Shown here piece by piece: positions 62,335 to 64,000 of a stretch of 64,000 nucleotides of DNA. Every line of letters starts with the position of its first letter. Within the stretch, counting starts at the first letter, position 1. The translations under genes and the position numbers were made by a program. Location of the stretch: NCBI RefSeq assembly GCF_013267355.1, contig NZ_CP053985.1:744001-808000 (forward strand), written 5' to 3'. Below the pieces are notes generated by a model. It ran no database searches. It was not told the origin of the DNA and saw only the letters and a program-made list of their open reading frames with translations. This DNA comes from Achromobacter pestifer (GTDB taxonomy: Bacteria > Pseudomonadota > Gammaproteobacteria > Burkholderiales > Burkholderiaceae_B).

Positions 62335-64000
62335 CCGTCATTTCGCGTTCGCTGGCTTTCAGCGCCCTGCTGCTGTGCGTGGCAGCGGCTCCCGAAGCCG
62401 CCGCCCAGGCCGCGGCCGCAACCGAACGTCCATTGGAGGGTGACGCCTACCAACTGGCCGACCAGGCCTACAAGCAGTACGACGCGGGGCATTACGAAAC
62501 CGCCCAGGTCATGGCGGAGAACGCCATCCGGCTGCGGCCCGACGTGGCCCGCCTGCGGCTGCTGCTGGTCTATGCCCTGGAGAAGCAAGGCAAGCGCCAG
62601 GAGGCCGTGCGCGCCGCCGACGCCGCCATCGCCGACGGCCTGGGCTCGCCCGAGCTGCGCCAGGCCCGGGCCAACCTGCAACGCCCGCCGGCCGTGGCCG
62701 CCACGCCTGCGCAGCCCGCGGCGCAAACACCTGCGCAAGCGTCCGAACCCGCTCCCGAACAAGCTTCCAAGCAAGCGCCAGCACAAACGCCCGCACCGGT
62801 CCGCAAGCCCGCGCCGCAAACCCCGTACCAGCGGGCCTATCCCGTGGCGGCGCGCGCCTATGCGGACTATGCGCGCCAGGACTACGCCGCGGCCGCCGCA
62901 GGCGCCGAACGCGCCTTCCGCGCCGCGCCCAGGCAAGACGAATGGGCCTTGCTGTGGGTGGAATCGCTGGGCGCGCAGCAGCGCTATGAAGCCGCCAGTC
63001 AGGCGGTCGACACGGCGCTGGCGCTGGGCGCGCCCAACCAAGCCGCGCTGCACGCCAGGCAGCAGGCCTTTCAGAAGCAGATCGCCGCCAGCCAGGCGCC
63101 CGCCGCGCCGGCTCCGGGCAGCGTGGCCGCCACGGGCGCCTACGCCGCCTACGACCGGGGCGCCTACCAGGAAGCCATCGCGCTGGCCCGCCAGGCCGTG
63201 GCGCAAGCGCCAGACAACGAAAGCCATGCCCAGCTGCTGACGACCACGCTGGCCGCGGGCACCAAGGCGCAAGCGGCCGAAGCGGAAGCCCGGCTCGGCG
63301 ACGCCATCGCTCGCCAGCCGGACTCAGCCCAATTGCTGGCGCAGCGCGGCTACGCGCGCCAGCGCCTGGGCCAGCCCGCGGGCGCGGCGTCCGACTTCGC
63401 GGCCGCGCGCGCGACCGGCCAGGCGCCGCCGCGCCTGATCCTGGACCAGGCCTATGCGCAGTCCGCAATGGGCGACAACCGCGCCGCCACGGACTCGCTC
63501 AAGCAGGCCATCGACATGGACGACGCCGGCCAACTGGGCCTGACGCCGCTGGAACGCTACAACACGCGCAGCGGCGTCGCCGCCCTGTCGCGCGAATGGG
63601 GCGGCTCGTTCTCCGCGTCCTACCGCGGCGCGCGGCCGGCCAGCTCCAGCCTGGGCGGGGCCGCCATCAACACGCCTGGCGACGTGATATTCAGCACTGC
63701 GGAAATCTTCTGGCGTCCGCCGCAGCTGAACAACCGCTGGGGCATGCTCGAAGCCTATGCGCGCAGCTCCAACACGCTGTACGACGGCGGCAGCACCTAC
63801 GAGTCGCGCAGGAACGTCGACCCCTGCACCGGTGCAAGCACCCCGGACGAACGCTCCAACGAAGAACGCTTCCGCAACAACAGCACGGCATCCGGCATCC
63901 CCAGCACCATCGGCGCGCTGGGCCTGCGCTATCTGCTGGCCGATACCGGCGTGACCTTCGGCATCGAACGCCGTTTCTTCCTGGGGTCCGCCACCCGCCA
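62331..64000 (+). CDS. nfrA: NfrA-like outer-membrane export protein, partial (C-terminus beyond window)
   Basis: The frame starts at an ATG overlapping the nfrB stop (ATGA) and runs past the right edge, giving 556 codons. It has a signal peptide (ISRSLAFSALLLCVAAAPEA), TPR repeats (about 35-115: YQLADQAYKQYDAGHYETAQ; again about 170-400), a Pro/Ala/Gln-rich linker (about 120-165), and from about residue 405 the NfrA C-terminal domain start (GLTPLERYNTRSGVAALSRE). NfrA-type proteins pass polysaccharide through the outer membrane. Confidence 0.88.
   Translation, partial: MTVISRSLAFSALLLCVAAAPEAAAQAAAATERPLEGDAYQLADQAYKQYDAGHYETAQVMAENAIRLRPDVARLRLLLVYALEKQGKRQEAVRAADAAIADGLGSPELRQARANLQRPPAVAATPAQPAAQTPAQASEPAPEQASKQAPAQTPAPVRKPAPQTPYQRAYPVAARAYADYARQDYAAAAAGAERAFRAAPRQDEWALLWVESLGAQQRYEAASQAVDTALALGAPNQAALHARQQAFQKQIAASQAPAAPAPGSVAATGAYAAYDRGAYQEAIALARQAVAQAPDNESHAQLLTTTLAAGTKAQAAEAEARLGDAIARQPDSAQLLAQRGYARQRLGQPAGAASDFAAARATGQAPPRLILDQAYAQSAMGDNRAATDSLKQAIDMDDAGQLGLTPLERYNTRSGVAALSREWGGSFSASYRGARPASSSLGGAAINTPGDVIFSTAEIFWRPPQLNNRWGMLEAYARSSNTLYDGGSTYESRRNVDPCTGASTPDERSNEERFRNNSTASGIPSTIGALGLRYLLADTGVTFGIERRFFLGSATR

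Overview
The window is a GC-rich chromosomal segment of a betaproteobacterium of the family Alcaligenaceae, most likely Achromobacter or a close Bordetella relative. This rests on four Bug (TctC-type) periplasmic solute-binding proteins, a tmRNA tag reading ANDERFALAA, the gene order gyrA-serC-pheA-hisC-tyrA-aroA-cmk-rpsA-ihfB-lapA-lapB-hldA-hldD, and a GyrA with Gln at position 83. The genus is an inference, not a measurement.

Layout. 1-3783: a minus-strand catabolic operon (CaiB/BaiF CoA-transferase, crotonase-fold protein, Bug protein) with a divergent LysR regulator. 3780-9142: an aspartate module in which a bifunctional aspartate aminotransferase/4-decarboxylase lies between two AspT-type antiporter paralogues. 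9290-13182: electron-transfer flavoprotein genes, an HDAC-like deacetylase and a divergent lytic transglycosylase. 13223-16093: a cyclase-family hydrolase facing an IclR regulator and another Bug protein. 16197-32723: a long minus-strand block of core genes, namely cysM, a ComEA-like gene, the heptose genes hldD and hldA, lapB/lapA, ihfB, rpsA, cmk, aroA, tyrA, hisC, pheA, serC and gyrA. 33036-37321: ompA with a clear promoter and terminator, ubiG-gph, an MFS exporter, and ssrA (tmRNA) with its terminator.

37365-52301 is an accessory acyl-CoA catabolic island built from two divergent operons. The minus operon holds two Bug proteins, a hydratase-2, an AMP-forming acyl-CoA ligase, an acyl-CoA dehydrogenase, a thiolase-fold protein lacking the usual nucleophilic Cys, and a DUF35 partner. 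The plus operon holds a short-chain dehydrogenase, a MaoC hydratase, an ADP-forming acyl-CoA synthetase, a second acyl-CoA dehydrogenase, an IclR regulator, an AMACR-type racemase and a PaaG-like isomerase. Together they suggest uptake and beta-oxidation-like breakdown of a methyl-branched or ring-derived carboxylic acid. 52298-57072 holds a LysR regulator divergent from a flavin monooxygenase, an ACS-family MFS importer and a dehydrogenase.

57219 to the end is the most notable locus: a WecB-type UDP-GlcNAc 2-epimerase, a BcsB-like membrane-anchored periplasmic protein, an NfrB-type glycosyltransferase with a C-terminal MshEN (c-di-GMP-binding type) domain, and the start of an NfrA-type outer-membrane protein. 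This reads as a self-contained, probably c-di-GMP-controlled, ManNAc-based exopolysaccharide system related to the E. coli N4 glycan receptor pathway, with an added cellulose-synthase-like subunit. No rRNA, tRNA, insertion sequence, prophage or CRISPR array was seen.
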